DNA from: Desmodesmus armatus
Lineage: Eukaryota; Chlorophyta; Chlorophyceae; Sphaeropleales; Scenedesmaceae
NCBI GenBank assembly: GCA_007449985.2
Contig: VIIQ02000581.1
Span: 620,001 to 684,000, forward strand
DNA length: 64,000 bases
Direction of reading: 5' to 3'
Made by a program: the position numbers and the translations under genes. Below are positions 12,330 through 24,900 of this stretch, in pieces; the stretch's first letter is position 1, and each line of letters starts with the position of its first letter. A model generated the notes under the pieces. It was not told where the DNA came from. It worked only from the letters and a program-made list of their open reading frames with translations, and did no database searches.

Positions 12330-15300
12330 CTAATTGGTGTGCAAAGCTGCAGCTGTGCACGCATCAAACAGCCCCAGCACGCCCTGCAGGTACACTTCCA
12401 GCACACCCACAAATCCAGCCTCCGCTGGCTGCACCTGCTGCCCTTGGCCCTGGAGCATAGCCTGCAGCTGCTGCCGTTTGTGCAGCTTTGCCAAACATGC
12501 ACCATACGATTCCCTTGCAGCCAACACCAGCTCCTGCAGGACAGCTACCGCTGCTGCCTCATTCCCGCTGCTTAGGGGTGCTCCCAGCACAGCTGCCTGC
12601 TGTGCTATAGCAGCCCAGCGCTGCTGCATAGCTTCAGCAGATGCTGCGGTGCTGTCACTGCTGTCACGGGCAGGGTTTGACTTCCTGCTGCTGCTGTTGC
12701 TGCGGCTACTGCTTTGCTGCCGGGTGCTGCCGCCAGCCACTTCCTGCACAGACTTGGCGCTTGCAGATGCCTGTTGCACGGCTTGCTGGAGCCGCTGCAC
12801 TTCTGCACTGTCAGCACACAGCAGGCGCAGCACGTGCAGCAGATCATGCGGCAGCGGCTGCTGAACTGTCAAGGTGAAGCTTGCAGGAAGCTGCAAATCC
12901 TGCACCAGCTTGAGCTTTGCTGCCAGCAGCTCTTCATCTCCCTGCTCCTCCTGCTGCTGTGCTGACTGCTGTTTGTGTTGCTGCAGGAGCTTCAGCACAT
13001 GATCTGGCTGCACCTTCAACTCCTGCTGCTCAAACGGGTTGTCTGACAGCGCAAACCCGTAAAACAGCAGCAGCTGAGAGTTGGGCAAGGGCCCGTAAGA
13101 CAGAAACACCTGCTCATGCTGCTGCACAGCTCTGAAGCATTTGAGTTCCAGGCTGCGGGTCTTAGGGTTTACTGTGCTGAAGTGTACGATGTGTGGAGCA
13201 GCAGAGTGGTTGATGAGGCTTGCGAGGGGCACCAGGGCAGGCTTGATGGTGCTGTCAGGAAACTTGACCTGCACACATGTACATATCAAACACAGCAGCG
13301 AGGTGACGCATGCGTACATATGCCAGACTTTGTTCATCCTGTTGGCTGCACCGGCACGCAGCACGCCATGCTGGCCACTGCAGTCCTAACATGCACGACT
13401 TTGGGTATCCACTGCACTCACGCTGTGGTCAAAGCCGTGCGCACTGCCCCTGAAGTTGAGAGTGCTCACTGCAAGCCGTGCATGGTTTGCAATACCTCCT
13501 GGCACTACTCCCTCTGCACAAGGTTGAGCCAGGCCTGTGTCATCGATATGGGAAACGTACGGTCGGATTGCCCATACTTGCAGGCCGCCACATGGCAGAG
13601 CACCTGCGCAGCCCCTGCCAGCGCACACATGCAGTACTGCTGCCACAGCATCAGAGTATGTACTGCGCTAGGCTGAGCTGCGCTGAGCCCATTGCTGCAA
13701 GTATTGTGTCCAAGTCATCAGGCCACAGCCCCTGCTCCCTCACCTGTATGGCATATGCATACCACAGCTCAACCGCCCACAGGTACGCCTCCTCACTGAA
13801 CCAGCTGGGCTGCAGGTAGGAGCTGTATGCAGTCAGCAGCACTCTGATCCAACAGCCAGGCAGGCACAGCAGCGGCGGCAGCAACAAGGAGCAGGGGGTC
13901 AAGCTGACGGACACCACTTGCCCACAAGCTGGCGGGTTGGCAAACGCAGCTGAGGATTGAGACCACGGGCTAACTCGAAGTGACTCTCCTGCAGGGCTTC
14001 AGATTGCTGGTGCATGTGCAACCGCGCTCGTATGCACCTTGAGCGCGGATCCTTGTGCCAACCCACAGGAAGCCAGACCCTCCTGCATGACCCTTATATA
14101 GTCAAGGCCATGTAACAGCCTGAGGCCACTCACTGAAAGGTCTGCTGTAGGGCCTCAAACTGCTGCCGCACATGTGCCCGTGCACTCATACACTCCTGGT
14201 ACAGCGGCACTCCCTTCAGCAAGTCCAGCAAGGGCTGGGGGGCTGATAGCGCGCTGCCAAAGTGTGCTGGCAGAGCCGCCCAAAAGGGGGCATGGGGGGA
14301 CTCCGGCTCCTGACGATCCACCATGGTCCATATGACAGCTAAGGTCTCGGGCTCGAGCCCTGCCGCGGGCAACATGGGGCAGCAGACCGGCTTTTGGGGC
14401 CTGTCCAAGCTGTAACAAGCCGCTGACGTACACTGAGGTGCCCTGAGGCTGGTGAAACGTGTGCTGTGGGAGTAGTGACTAGCTACACTGCATCCAGTAC
14501 AGTATATGTGCATGTAGCTCCATGCAGCTGCCCAGACCCACCTAGCTAGCTGCCGCCGTCCCCACTACACTGCTCGGATACACCTGCTCCTCAGCTCAAC
14601 GCTGAGTCAGCTCTACCCAGCACAGGGTAGCCCTAGGTTGTTCAAGCTCACTACACCCGACCCCACCTCACCCATGCATGCCACCTTTTGGCACTTCACC
14701 TCACCCGACGCGCCTCCACTTCACCTCATGTCCCCTCTCCTCACCTAAGCTGCGCCCGCTCCAACCCACCCACGTCACCTCACCCCACCCAACCCTGCCA
14801 CCACCCCATGTCACTCACCTGGTAGCAACGCCTCTCCGCCTCACCTCACCTCACCTCACCTGAGCTGAGCTGACCCCATCCCACCCCACTCCGCTGCATT
14901 TCACCCCCACCTCAACTGAGCTGATGCCATTCCAACCCAACACAGTCACCTCACCCCACCGAACCCTGCCACCACCCCACATCACCCACCTAGTAGCAAC
15001 GCCTCTCCACCTCACCTCACCCAACCTCACCTCAGCTGATGCCATTCCGACCCAACACAGTCACCTCACCCTACCCAAACCTGCCACCACCCCATATCAC
15101 CCACCTGGTAGCAACACCTCTCCACCTCACCTCACCTCACCTCAGCTGACCGCATCCCACCCCACTCCGCTGCATTTCACCCCAAGCGACCCCACCCCAG
15201 GGGAGGGAATCTGCAGAACAGCGCCACGTCACCCCACACCACCCACCTGGTAGCCTGCTGAGTGCCTGGCCAAAGTCTGACTCTGCTGCTGTCTGGTATG

Positions 15301-16971
15301 TTATCAGCAACTTGGCCGGCACACTCATCACCACACTGCCAGCCTCAAGTGCTGCTGCTGCTGCACACCCACGAAGGTCACACGAGGGAGAAGGTATGGG
15401 CTCCACACCTCCGCTGCTGCTGAGTGCAGCCTCAATGCTGCTACTGCTGGCAGCGGCAGCGTTGCTGCTGGGAAAGAGTGCGGGGGTGACTTGGGATGTG
15501 GCACCTTGCTCGAGGGCCCACCTGCACACAGAGATTTGACAGAGCAGGACCTGTGAGCCTGCCATATTGACACGAAGGCAGTGTGTGTGAAGCAGAGGAG
15601 TACCGCCTTCCCAAGCAACAGCCTATCCCTCCCTACTGCTGCTTGCACCACAACCCCTAAGTTAGTGTGACCAGCAGCAGGAAGCACATGCTCACAGTGA
15701 TTCCATATTTATCACCAACCCAAAGTCTATCAGACAACTGCAATATCAGACGAGGGCCCTCTGCAGATGCAAGTGCAGCACTTTCAGCTACCACGATGAC
15801 AAGCTGCTGCTACAGTACCATGGCTCTTGGGAGGTCTTACTTGTACAGCACCAGCTCTGGAGACTCTGCAGGAAACTCCTGAGGGGCCAGCACATAATGC
15901 TGCTGCTGCTGTTGCTGTTGCACTGTTGCTGCCGGTTGGCTGCTGCCAGGACTGTCGTGCGTGCTGTTTGGGTAGGCTGCCAGCAGCGCTTGCAGTTGTT
16001 GCTGCTTTTGCTGGGAGCTGCCACAAACGCCTGCGTCATGACACGCAGCAGATGCAGGAGCCAGTCAGCACGTTGGAGTGTGTGTATTCATTTGTGCAGG
16101 TGTGTTTGCTGCTTATGCTACGCCAGAGAGAGGACAGGATGCAGCTGGGGCTGCGGAGGGTAGGCTCTACTGACGGAAAAGAACACCCGCCAGCTGACTG
16201 ATTTGTCCCAATCTACTGCAGCGACGCATTGACTGACTGCAAGGTATCAACTTGTGCAGGCACGCAGCCCATAAAGCATGCTATGGCCTGATGCTGCTGT
16301 TAAGCTGCACAGGTGCTGCACGCCATTGTCCCCCACCTTGCTGGTTGGCCAGCAGCAATGCCAACGCCGCTGCCTCATTCCTGGGGTTCAGGGGCCGCTG
16401 AATGTCTTCAGGGCACAACAGCTGCTGCAGCTCGGCCTGTGAACGGCACAAGATGCCTCAGCCCATCAGCGGCTGCAAGTCAAGGAACTCACCCTATTTG
16501 CGGACAAGGCATTGCTGCAGCAGCCATTGCAGGATTGTTGAAGTGTTGCTGCTGGTACCCGGTGAGTGCTGCCACTGCTGCCACTCCCATGCTGTGCTGC
16601 ACCACACATACTTCAAAGTGAACTTTCAGCTGCTGCATGCATGCTGAGGCAAAGGGGTTGAGGCTGCCTTCTGCTCTCTTGCCGACCATGTGCAGCAGTG
16701 CAGCACTCACAGTCTTCAGACAGATGGCCCTGGCAGCAGCTAGACAGCTTTCAAGGTCCACTGCTTGCAGTTCAGCGGCCTTGGAGGAATCCTTAAGTCC
16801 TATACTGCTCCAGAGTAGGCGCTGGACGGGATAAAGTTCATCACCCTTGCTCAGCTCCATCGGTGATCTGCCTGCTGCTTGTGGTGCTGCTGCTACTTTG
16901 AGCGTTGCTGCTGCTGCCCGAGATGTACTATTTGATTTGATATGTCGTTTTATTTGAATTGCACGGTCCAC
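12330..16971 (-). CDS. SET-domain protein lysine methyltransferase (Rubisco LSMT-like), ~736 aa
   Basis: Exons in reading order: 16612-16971, 16337-16436, 15841-16030, 15247-15521, 14134-14400, 13744-13822, 12330-13268. The SET core starts at KWALEQGA and includes AGSVVMSVPAKLLIT, the inserted iSET block (GLEPETLAVIWTMVD, PFWAALPAHFG), SWFSEEAYLWAVELW, then LVPLASLINHSAAPH with the catalytic/cofactor NHS and VFLSYGPLPNSQLLLFYGFA with the conserved tyrosine. This is the bipartite SET plus substrate-binding layout of Rubisco large-subunit methyltransferase relatives, which trimethylate lysines on plastid or cytosolic proteins. The first ~218 residues are an unusual extension. Its start (MDRAIQIKRHIKSN, Ser/Arg/Ala-rich) could be a transit peptide. 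All junctions match in phase except 15247 to 14400: the donor CCAG/gtgggt leaves one base and the next exon needs two, so a microexon or another donor is missing. Substrate unknown. Confidence 0.8.
14640..15240. repeat. CACCTCACC-rich minisatellite inside a SET gene intron
   Basis: Runs of cacctcacc and longer units are repeated. Each longer unit carries ctgccaccacccca followed by gtagcaac(g/a)cctctcc; the gtagcaac anchor recurs at about 14822, 14993 and 15108. On the sense (minus) strand the array reads as GGTGAGGTGAGG and supplies many cryptic GTGAG donors. Confidence 0.85.
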
Positions 16972-17847
16972 GGACCTCTTGCGTCACCATGCTGACCAGT
17001 CAAAAGTATAGCAGTTGCAGTACGGCAGTTGCAAGGTCACACTATGTCATACGCAGCAAAGAGCCTAACCGCCAGGTCGCAACAGTCTATCTGTGGTGTT
17101 ATTGTTCATTCTCAGCCACCTTTGCTTGGGCCTGAAGAGGCGGGCTGCTTGCACAGCGCTTGTTGCTGCGCCCTTGCCCCATGCACAGTGGCACTCGCAT
17201 TCTGAACTGCCTTCCATCGTGTTGTGATGTGATACTGACGCTTTGGGTGCTGGAAGGACGTAAGCAGCACTGCCAGGAGGGTGCAGGGCTGGGCAGGAGA
17301 CTTCACATGTCATCTCATATGCTGTGACAGCCAGACATGCCTGTGGTGGGTGGGCTGGCCAGACAGGAGGTATGGGCGGTCCAGCATTGTGGTAGTTGTC
17401 TGAGGGCATCAACGTGTTGGGCGCAGCCACTGAAAGGGCCTCAGGCCTGATCAGACCACTCCATAAACACCACAACAATCATCAACGCAACATGCAGGTA
17501 CTGCTTGCAACATGCATGTGCATGTGCGCACATGGCCTGCACATGGCCCTGCAGCTTCCGTTTGCAGACACTACAAGACAGGGCATGCGCCAGCGCCAAA
17601 CAGCCAATCATGTACACAGTCGCATGCGCCAAGGTCCGCATATGATACAACAACAATAGTACAGAAGTACATGAAGATACAGCGACACCAGCACAACCAC
17701 AGGAAACCAGCCCAGCTCCCCAGTCCTCACATGGGCTGTTCCCAGTTGCACCATCGCCAACAGCTGTGTAGTACAATTCCCCTCACTTCCACCTCTCTGA
17801 GCACAGCCAGCCAGGTCCTGCCTGGGCACAGCTGCGCTAATGCGCAC
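16972..17847. other. intergenic region between two minus-strand genes
   Basis: No gene is supported. The part next to 17848 is rich in C and A on the plus strand, that is G/T-rich in the sense of the Spinster gene, and is probably its 3' UTR. The part next to 16972 is presumably the SET gene promoter; I see no clear TATA box. Confidence 0.45.
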
Positions 17848-20800
17848 TCAGTGCACATGAGACCGGCCACCTCCCGATGACGATGCCCGACCATCAGGCA
17901 GCAGCGGCTGCCGTTCAGCTGGCGGGCTCTCCACTACAGGTGCCACCCAACCAGCAATTGCCCCTTGCTGCGCACTGCCGCTTACCCCTCCTGCCTGCTG
18001 CTGCTCATGCCCTCCCTCAGCAACATGGTGGTGTGGGAGGTGCAGGTGGTGGTGCTCTGCCGTTGCTGTCACCACGTCAAGCTCCTCTGCCTTCCTATAG
18101 TCCGTTGCCTTCCGTGCCAGCTGGGCTCCTCGCAGGAACACTGCCCCTGAGAAGAACAGCAGCAGGCTACACACCGACATGCTCACCCGCCACTGTGCAT
18201 CAGCATCAGCACCCGACTTTCCCGCCTCCAGCGCACTCTGCAGAGCACCTACCAGTGGCGGGGACGGCACATCGCCCAACAGATGGATACAAACCGTGAC
18301 CATGCTGATAGCTAGTGGCCTTAGCCCTGTAGGAACACTCCACATGCCTATCGCAGCAACAGGGGCCTGCAACGTGAACAAACCCAGCTCCCCCAGCGCA
18401 AACAGCACCACAAAAACCGTGAAATCTTTCGCCAACAGGAACGCCGGCAACAGCAGCACCAGCCCGAACAACTGCCCTATGCCACAGACAAGGTTCGCAT
18501 TCGACAACGTCGAGCCCAAGTAATCCAACAACAGGCCGCCTATCAACGACCCGACAACACCAGTGACGACAGTCACGCCCCCAAAAACCAGGTCGGCGGT
18601 CTCTCCAGCCAGGTTGAAGATGCGCTTGCCGGCCTTTGGGCCCCAGAAGGCATACACACCCAGAACTGCTGTGTACAGCACGTATGCTCCACACATGTGA
18701 CGCCACACTGAGTGAGAGGCCACCTTGGAAGCGTCGTGACCCAACTCTGTGACAACGTCCTTTGCTGACTTTGGCGCTGTAGGATCTGCACAGCACGGCA
18801 CAGGGCAAGGACAGCACAGCGCATGACAGCACAAGTTCAGCACAAGGGCCATGCCAATCGGTGAAGGGACCGTGACTGCAGACGACTCCCAAAGCTGATC
18901 TGAGCAGCTGGGCGCCACCTACTTTTACCACCTGTGCCGATTTGGACATAGTGCGCCATGATGACATGGACTGCCTTGATGCCTGCCGTTGCTGCCACTG
19001 CCAGTTAGGTAAACCTGCACATGCCGCATACATCTTGCTACATACTGTGTAGGGATGCTGTGCTGGGCCCCAGTGAGAGTGGCCATGCATCTTGTCTCAA
19101 ACCCCTTGGTGTTTGCTGTGGTGTCTCTGTGCTGCTGGCAAACCTCCTGCACAGCTCACCAGGCCCTTGCTCTCTGCTCCCTGTGAGGTGTAGGGGCTTG
19201 CTGGCAAAGGCAAACACCACAAAGGGCAGCATCAGCAGGCCCTCAAGCAGGAAGGCAGCCCGCCAGCCCATGGAGGCACCAATTAGGCCACCATAGATGT
19301 ACCCTGCGCACACAGGGTTTGAATCAAACACAACAGAGCAATAGCTGGGCGTCAGGAATCCCGCGCAAATGTGGGCGATGTTTCCAAGACCCGCTTGGCA
19401 TGCTTGCGACACGTCGACTTGTGTGTAGTCGGAAGCGTGGACGCAAACAGTCTTGCTGTGCATGCCGAGGAAAGTTGCTGCTGCTGGCAACAGCACCATG
19501 GCGCCCTTTCTGCAGTGTGGAGGGATTCAAAGCAACAGGGTTGCCAGTCATTCCCCGACAGCATCCTGCTGAGCGGGTTGTGTGTATATACAGCACACAG
19601 ATGCTGGCCGCGCAAGACACCCACCTGCTGCAAAACCAACTGGAATGCACAAGTAGAAGGCTGCAAACCAGCGGGCTTTGGCTTGCGCAGGGGCGTAGTC
19701 ATCTGCGCAGCACAGCATAGTGCAGCACAGTCGGCACAATGCTGGTTATAGGGCCACCAGCGGCTGCTTACCACAACTAGTAGGCGCAAGTCCACACTCG
19801 TGCGCAGGCCGCTCGCAATCCTCAACGCAGCAGGCAGATGTGCATGTTGTAATGTACGCCACAAACCCACCATTGACTCATCTGTTGGGTTTTGCCAACT
19901 GCAATCACTCCCCTTTCTGCAGGGCTGCAGCTGTAGCTACCTGAATCAAGATGTGTGGCCCCGATGGTGTGGCATGGTGCTGCTGACTGTCTTGCATGGC
20001 TTCGCTCACTCACCTATGAAGGGTGCTGCCAGGGCGACAAACGACGCCTCGCCCACACCAACCAGCATGCGGCAGCCGATCAGCACCCAGTAGTTGGGAG
20101 CAGCACCACAGCCCACAACTGCAAGCACACAAACAAGGCCAGCAGACATCAAAGTCAACCAAGTGTCGAAACATACAATTCTTGCGGGGCATGCTCGACA
20201 GCTGGTAGTGACTGATACTGATACAACACACAAGGAGGATGCCAGGTGACCAGACCAAGTGGTGCTGCTGCTGCGGCAACTGGCAGTTGCCAACTGCCTA
20301 AACCCCACCACCATTCGGCCACACCCACCTGCCAGTGTCCATGTGCCCATGCCAATGCCTATCAGCCTGCAGCATGCAGCACATCACACAGTAATCACAT
20401 CAGCACACCGGCACACAGCCTCAGCTGGGCTCAGGAGGGGACACTGGCCTATTGGTCTGCAGCAGCACTTCAAGGTGCTGTGCTCCTGCACCTTAGCGGT
20501 CCTGCTTGCCTTGTGGCAGTGGTACAGTGCATCACTGAAGGGCCAACGGGCAAATTGACTCTGAGAGCAGAGAAATGTGTGCGCAGCGCACAGCCACGCA
20601 CAGTCAGAGGCTGCGTCACTGTGACAGCTGCGATCTAGGCTGCTGTCTGCAGATTACACACTGCCAGTACCGAGCACCCTTTCACAACACACGGACTGCT
20701 GTCTGTTGTGCCGTTCTACGCTGCTTTGTGTGTTGTGTGCACCCTTTGCTCCTGCTGGTGCTGGCGCCTGGTCTGTTGCAGCTGCTGCTGTGTGTTTTCC

Positions 20801-21502
20801 CCGCACAAGCCACTGAGGTAATGCACACGCACCTGAATGCGCTGTAGTGCTTGCATGCTTCGGAGAAGATTGGGGATGCAATTAGGAGGCCCACCAGAAA
20901 GGCTGTGGCCAGGAACCCATCCTGCACATTGCTGAGATCGAAGTCACCCTGGTATGCACAGCAGACAGGAATGTTCTCGCAGCAGTAAGGCTGGATCTTG
21001 ATATGCAGGAGGTGGTCTGGTGAACCTGCTGCAAAGTGTTCAAGTAGTCTGAAAGTGCAGACTGACTCGCAGCAGATCTTTTGCCCTGCACAGCAAGCAT
21101 ACGTGTGCTGAGGCCTTCGATCAAACCACCCAACTTTTTAGGGACCAACAGCATCTGCTTGTGACCTTTCAGTTGGGCTGAGATGAGGGCACAGTGAAGC
21201 AACCGCTGTCGCCCTGCACCCCACCCCCAACCACACCTGTATGCCAGTCCCCTGAGGCAGCTGCTCGCTTCGAGGCGACCCGTTGACCCCATTGCTGGCG
21301 ATGACACCTAAGCAAGGCAAGGCATGGCAAGGCAAGGCGCTGCATAAGTTGTGTCTGACGGTGCGCTGCTGGTATTTTGCCCCACAAAGCAGCCTCGTTG
21401 CGACTGACCTCGATCTAGGTACACCATGAGGTTGATAACATTGAATATACACAACAGCCTGAATGGTGTGAACCATCCAGGCTTTGTAGATGTCTCGTCC
21501 AT
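17848..21502 (-). CDS. Spinster-type MFS transporter, 527 aa, 8 exons
   Basis: Exons in reading order: 21409-21502, 21237-21307, 20833-20948, 20329-20366, 20014-20118, 19625-19702, 19160-19303, 17848-18785; every junction agrees in phase and the model closes at 528 codons. It is a major facilitator of the Spinster family, whose members export sphingosine-1-phosphate, lysophospholipids or sugars from endomembrane compartments. Family motifs appear in order: YLDRG in TM1 followed by VIASNGVNG, DFDLSNVQDGFL, AFLVGLLIASPIFSE, CRMLVGVGEASF, KARWFAAFYLCIPVGFAAG, GWRAAFLLEG, then the C-terminal bundle from VWRHMCGAYVLY. The cytosolic tail is His/Gln-rich and contains ERQPLL, an acidic dileucine signal, so vacuolar or lysosome-like targeting is likely. 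Exon 4 is only 38 nt (LIGIGMGTWTLA). Substrate cannot be read from sequence. Confidence 0.93.
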
Positions 21503-21995
21503 GGCTTGCCTACTGTCTTGGATCTGCCCCAGCAGCTGTGGTAGCAGATAGGTAGCGCAAGGTCACACAGCTGTCAGACAACCTATTGTTCAAGCTCTGT
21601 CACGTGTTCCTTGCTGCAGGCACTGCCATTGGGATGCATCAGCAAGGGGGTGGCCACCCAGGGGTGATCACAGAATAGAAGGAGAACGACCTGAATGCAG
21701 GGCGTAGCGTGCATGCCGCAGCAACCGCATAGATTGAGAACTTTTGCTTAAAGGATCCTTGACGCTGTTTTACAGCTGGCACCCCTGAAGTCCCATCCTG
21801 TCATTATCGCGTCTGTGTGCTGCCCCCACGCAATCAACTGCTTCCGTAAGTCTGCTCAGTCTCACCATCGACTTGGAAACACTCATACACATATTCAAAG
21901 CTTCATCAGCCTCACGCAATCGCGACTTGATAATCGTCCAAGGTCAGCTTCCTGTCTCAGAACTGATCACTGAACGAGCGCATTCAACACCACCG
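21503..21995. promoter_or_regulatory. 493-bp divergent intergenic region (Spinster / serpin)
   Basis: The minus-strand transporter and plus-strand serpin start codons face away from each other across this segment, so it must hold both promoters and 5' UTRs. I see no canonical TATA box or obvious repeat. An in-frame ATG at 21873 could extend the serpin by 41 residues with no signal-like hydrophobic segment. Confidence 0.5.
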
Positions 21996-24900
21996 ATGGC
22001 TACTGCAGCTTCACTGCAGTTTGGGCAGCAGCTGTACGCCGGGTTGGTCGCCGGAGGATCCATAGGACCTGCTGTGCAAGCCATCATATCCCCTATTTCA
22101 GTTTGGTTTGCCCTTGTGCTGTTGCTCAATGGTGCAGGTATGTCTAACCTTTTGCTCAGCTTGCAGAAAAGCGCTGCATGCTCTGCTCTCAGCTGGTGTG
22201 CCAGGCGACAGGGTGAAGTCAGCAATGGGCAGCAGCTGCAGCAGCGTCACCACAACGGGTGACCCAACAGCAAAGTGTCCTGTCAGCGTCTACAGATTCC
22301 CAGCAGCTTCCTGACGTTTCTTATGACACCCTCAAATGCAGGCCCGGGCACGAAGACACAGCAGGAGCTCTGGCGTGCCACCAACCCAGGCACAGCCCTG
22401 TCAGCTTCCCAAGCAGTCACCTTCAATCAGCAGGCATCAGCACTGCAAAAGCGCCTCAACGCGCAATCTGGCGGGAACATACAGCTGGTCATAGCAAACG
22501 CAATATGGACCAGGAACCTGGCCGTACGCAAGGCATATGCAGACGAAATGAAGGCACAGTTTGGGGTGAGAGAGCCTGCAGGCTGGAAGCGACGGCCCTA
22601 CATTCCTGACCTGGCACGCATGTGTGTGTAGCAGGTGCTGTTGTGCCGCAATTTCTGCAACTGGGATTCCAGACGCATAAGTCGCGCCAGCAGCACTATG
22701 GGCTGTTACAGATGGGCCGGGAGTCCTTTCGAGACATAATGACTGTGCTGTGCTGTGCTTTGCAGGCTGACGTACAGTCGGTCAGCGATGTCAAGCCCAT
22801 CAATGCATGGTGAGACTATTTGTACTAGAAGCTGTTGAAGTCCCTGTGTTGAGCTTCTGGTTGCTGCAGCGCGCATCTCTTCTGAGTGGCAACCGTGCTA
22901 GCACCTCCATGCTTGAGCTGGCTGCCCTACTTGCACAGCATCCTAGTTGGCCAGGAAGGAACCTGCTTGCTTCCAATTTACCAAGACTCAAGCAATGACC
23001 ATGATTGCTCCCATGAACCAAGGAATGTTTCAAACCAAAAGCTGCGCTATGCATGCAGGGCAGCCAAGGTGACCAACGGCCTGATCACCCAAGCTGTGCC
23101 CCCCGACACTGAGTTCAACATGATCGTCACCAATGCCGTGTACTTCAAGGGCCTGTGGGAGTACGGCTTCGACAAGGCACTCACGCGCAAGAGGGACTTC
23201 AGCGCACTCACAGCAGACGGAAGCACCAAGGTACTACCTTGTATTAGTTGCAGTAGACAGCCAGCCTTGAACCATTTTGCGGTCACATCGTCCTCATGAT
23301 GGCCCAGCAGCTTGCATGGGAGTGCGCAACAATAACCACAATGCTCGGATAGTGGGCTGGGGGTTGACAGTGCTGAGCTCAGCCAAGACCCTCTGGCAGC
23401 GTTTCTTGACAGCATGCTGTGCGCATGCCAACCCCTCCTCGCACCCTGCTTTTTCCTGCTCTTTTAGGTCATCCAAGTCGACACAATGTCCCGAAACTTC
23501 AAGGCGCAGGACCTCGATGGCACTCAGGCTATCCGCTATGCCAATGTTGCTGGGCAGTACAGGGCGGTACGCCTGCCATACAAGGGCAGTACTGGCCTGG
23601 CAGCAGTGTTTGTCCTGCCGGACAAGCAGTACAAGAGTGTGTTTGATGCGGCTGCTAAGATCACTGGTGCTACTGTGCTGGATCGTTCGACCTGGGTGAA
23701 CCTGTTTGATCTGGGGTCCTTGGCTGTGACGGTGCCGCGCTTCAAGGTGTCTGTCAACCAGCTGGATGTGACGAAGGTGAGGGAGGATGCTGGAGTGGGC
23801 TCCCTAGCTACCCGTAGGCATTGCCAAAGTCAGTGATGCGTGATACTAGCGCTCTGACAGACCAAGTGCCAAACGCAGGTCTGTTGCATGCTGTGCGTGC
23901 AAATCAGTCAATACACACTGGTTGGTTGCAGTGCTCTTTGGCTCACTGGGCATGTTGCATGCTGCTCTGCGCTCACACTGCATAGTCATTGCATGCATGC
24001 ATGTATGTAAGGTGTGTCTGTGTGGAGGGTCGAGGCTCGGTGGGACATGAGTGTTGTGCAGGCATGCGGCTGCCACAGAAGGTGTGCATGGCTTCAATTG
24101 AAGTTGCAACATGTTTTGCTGGACCCTTCGAAGGACCTGCAGACTGATGGCTCACTACTGCTTGCTCTGTAGCCTCAAGCCACACACCATCAGCAAATGC
24201 GCTGGTCACATCAGGGGACCGTAATGGGGTACGGTACCCCGTGGTGACCAACAGTCAGTACATAAGCACCCCTGGGTCGCATGACCCTTGAGTTATCATG
24301 ATGATGTGACATGAAAATCAAGTCGCCATGCAGGCTGTGTTGAGGTTGGATATAACCAAGGGACACTTGCTACACACCTGCTTGGTGGCCTAACGCCATA
24401 GGACCTCTCCCATCATATAGTCATTATATTATAATGCTGTGTGTTTGCACCTGTGTACTGTGATGCTACCTCTGCAGAGCCTCAAGTCCATGGGTATCAC
24501 AGCTGCCTTTGATGACAAGCAGGCAGACTTCAGCAGAATCTCCCAGGACCCTCTCATGCTCACAACAGTGATGCAGTCGGTGAGTCAGCAGTGCCTGACA
24601 GGCCTGTAGCGGGGTCAAAGTGGGGCCCACTTCGGGTGTGGTGTGGTGGAGGTATTTGCATGCTTGCCTTGACACCGTCAAGGCCCCATGCCCATTTGCA
24701 TGCTTGCCTTGACGCCGTCAAGGCCCTCATGCACAGCCCCACCGCCGGTGGGGCTGTGCGTGACAAGGCGTTACATGCGTGTGCTGTGACTGTGCTGAAT
24801 CCAGCTGTGCTGCAGCGTCATCCCTTCCGGGACCAAAGGGTGACTGGGCAAAGACATGCTGAGGGTGTGGCAAAACACTGCTACAGGTTGCTTGAAAATG

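Noticed and set aside
16493..16611. Extending the first SET exon to the gtgagt donor at 16492
   Set aside because: That donor leaves a phase that runs the next exon into a stop, whereas the gtatgt donor at 16611 joins in phase 0.
18206..19090. 294-residue minus-strand frame beside the Spinster exon
   Set aside because: It overlaps the last Spinster exon in another frame; only the transporter frame shows membrane helices and matching splice phases.
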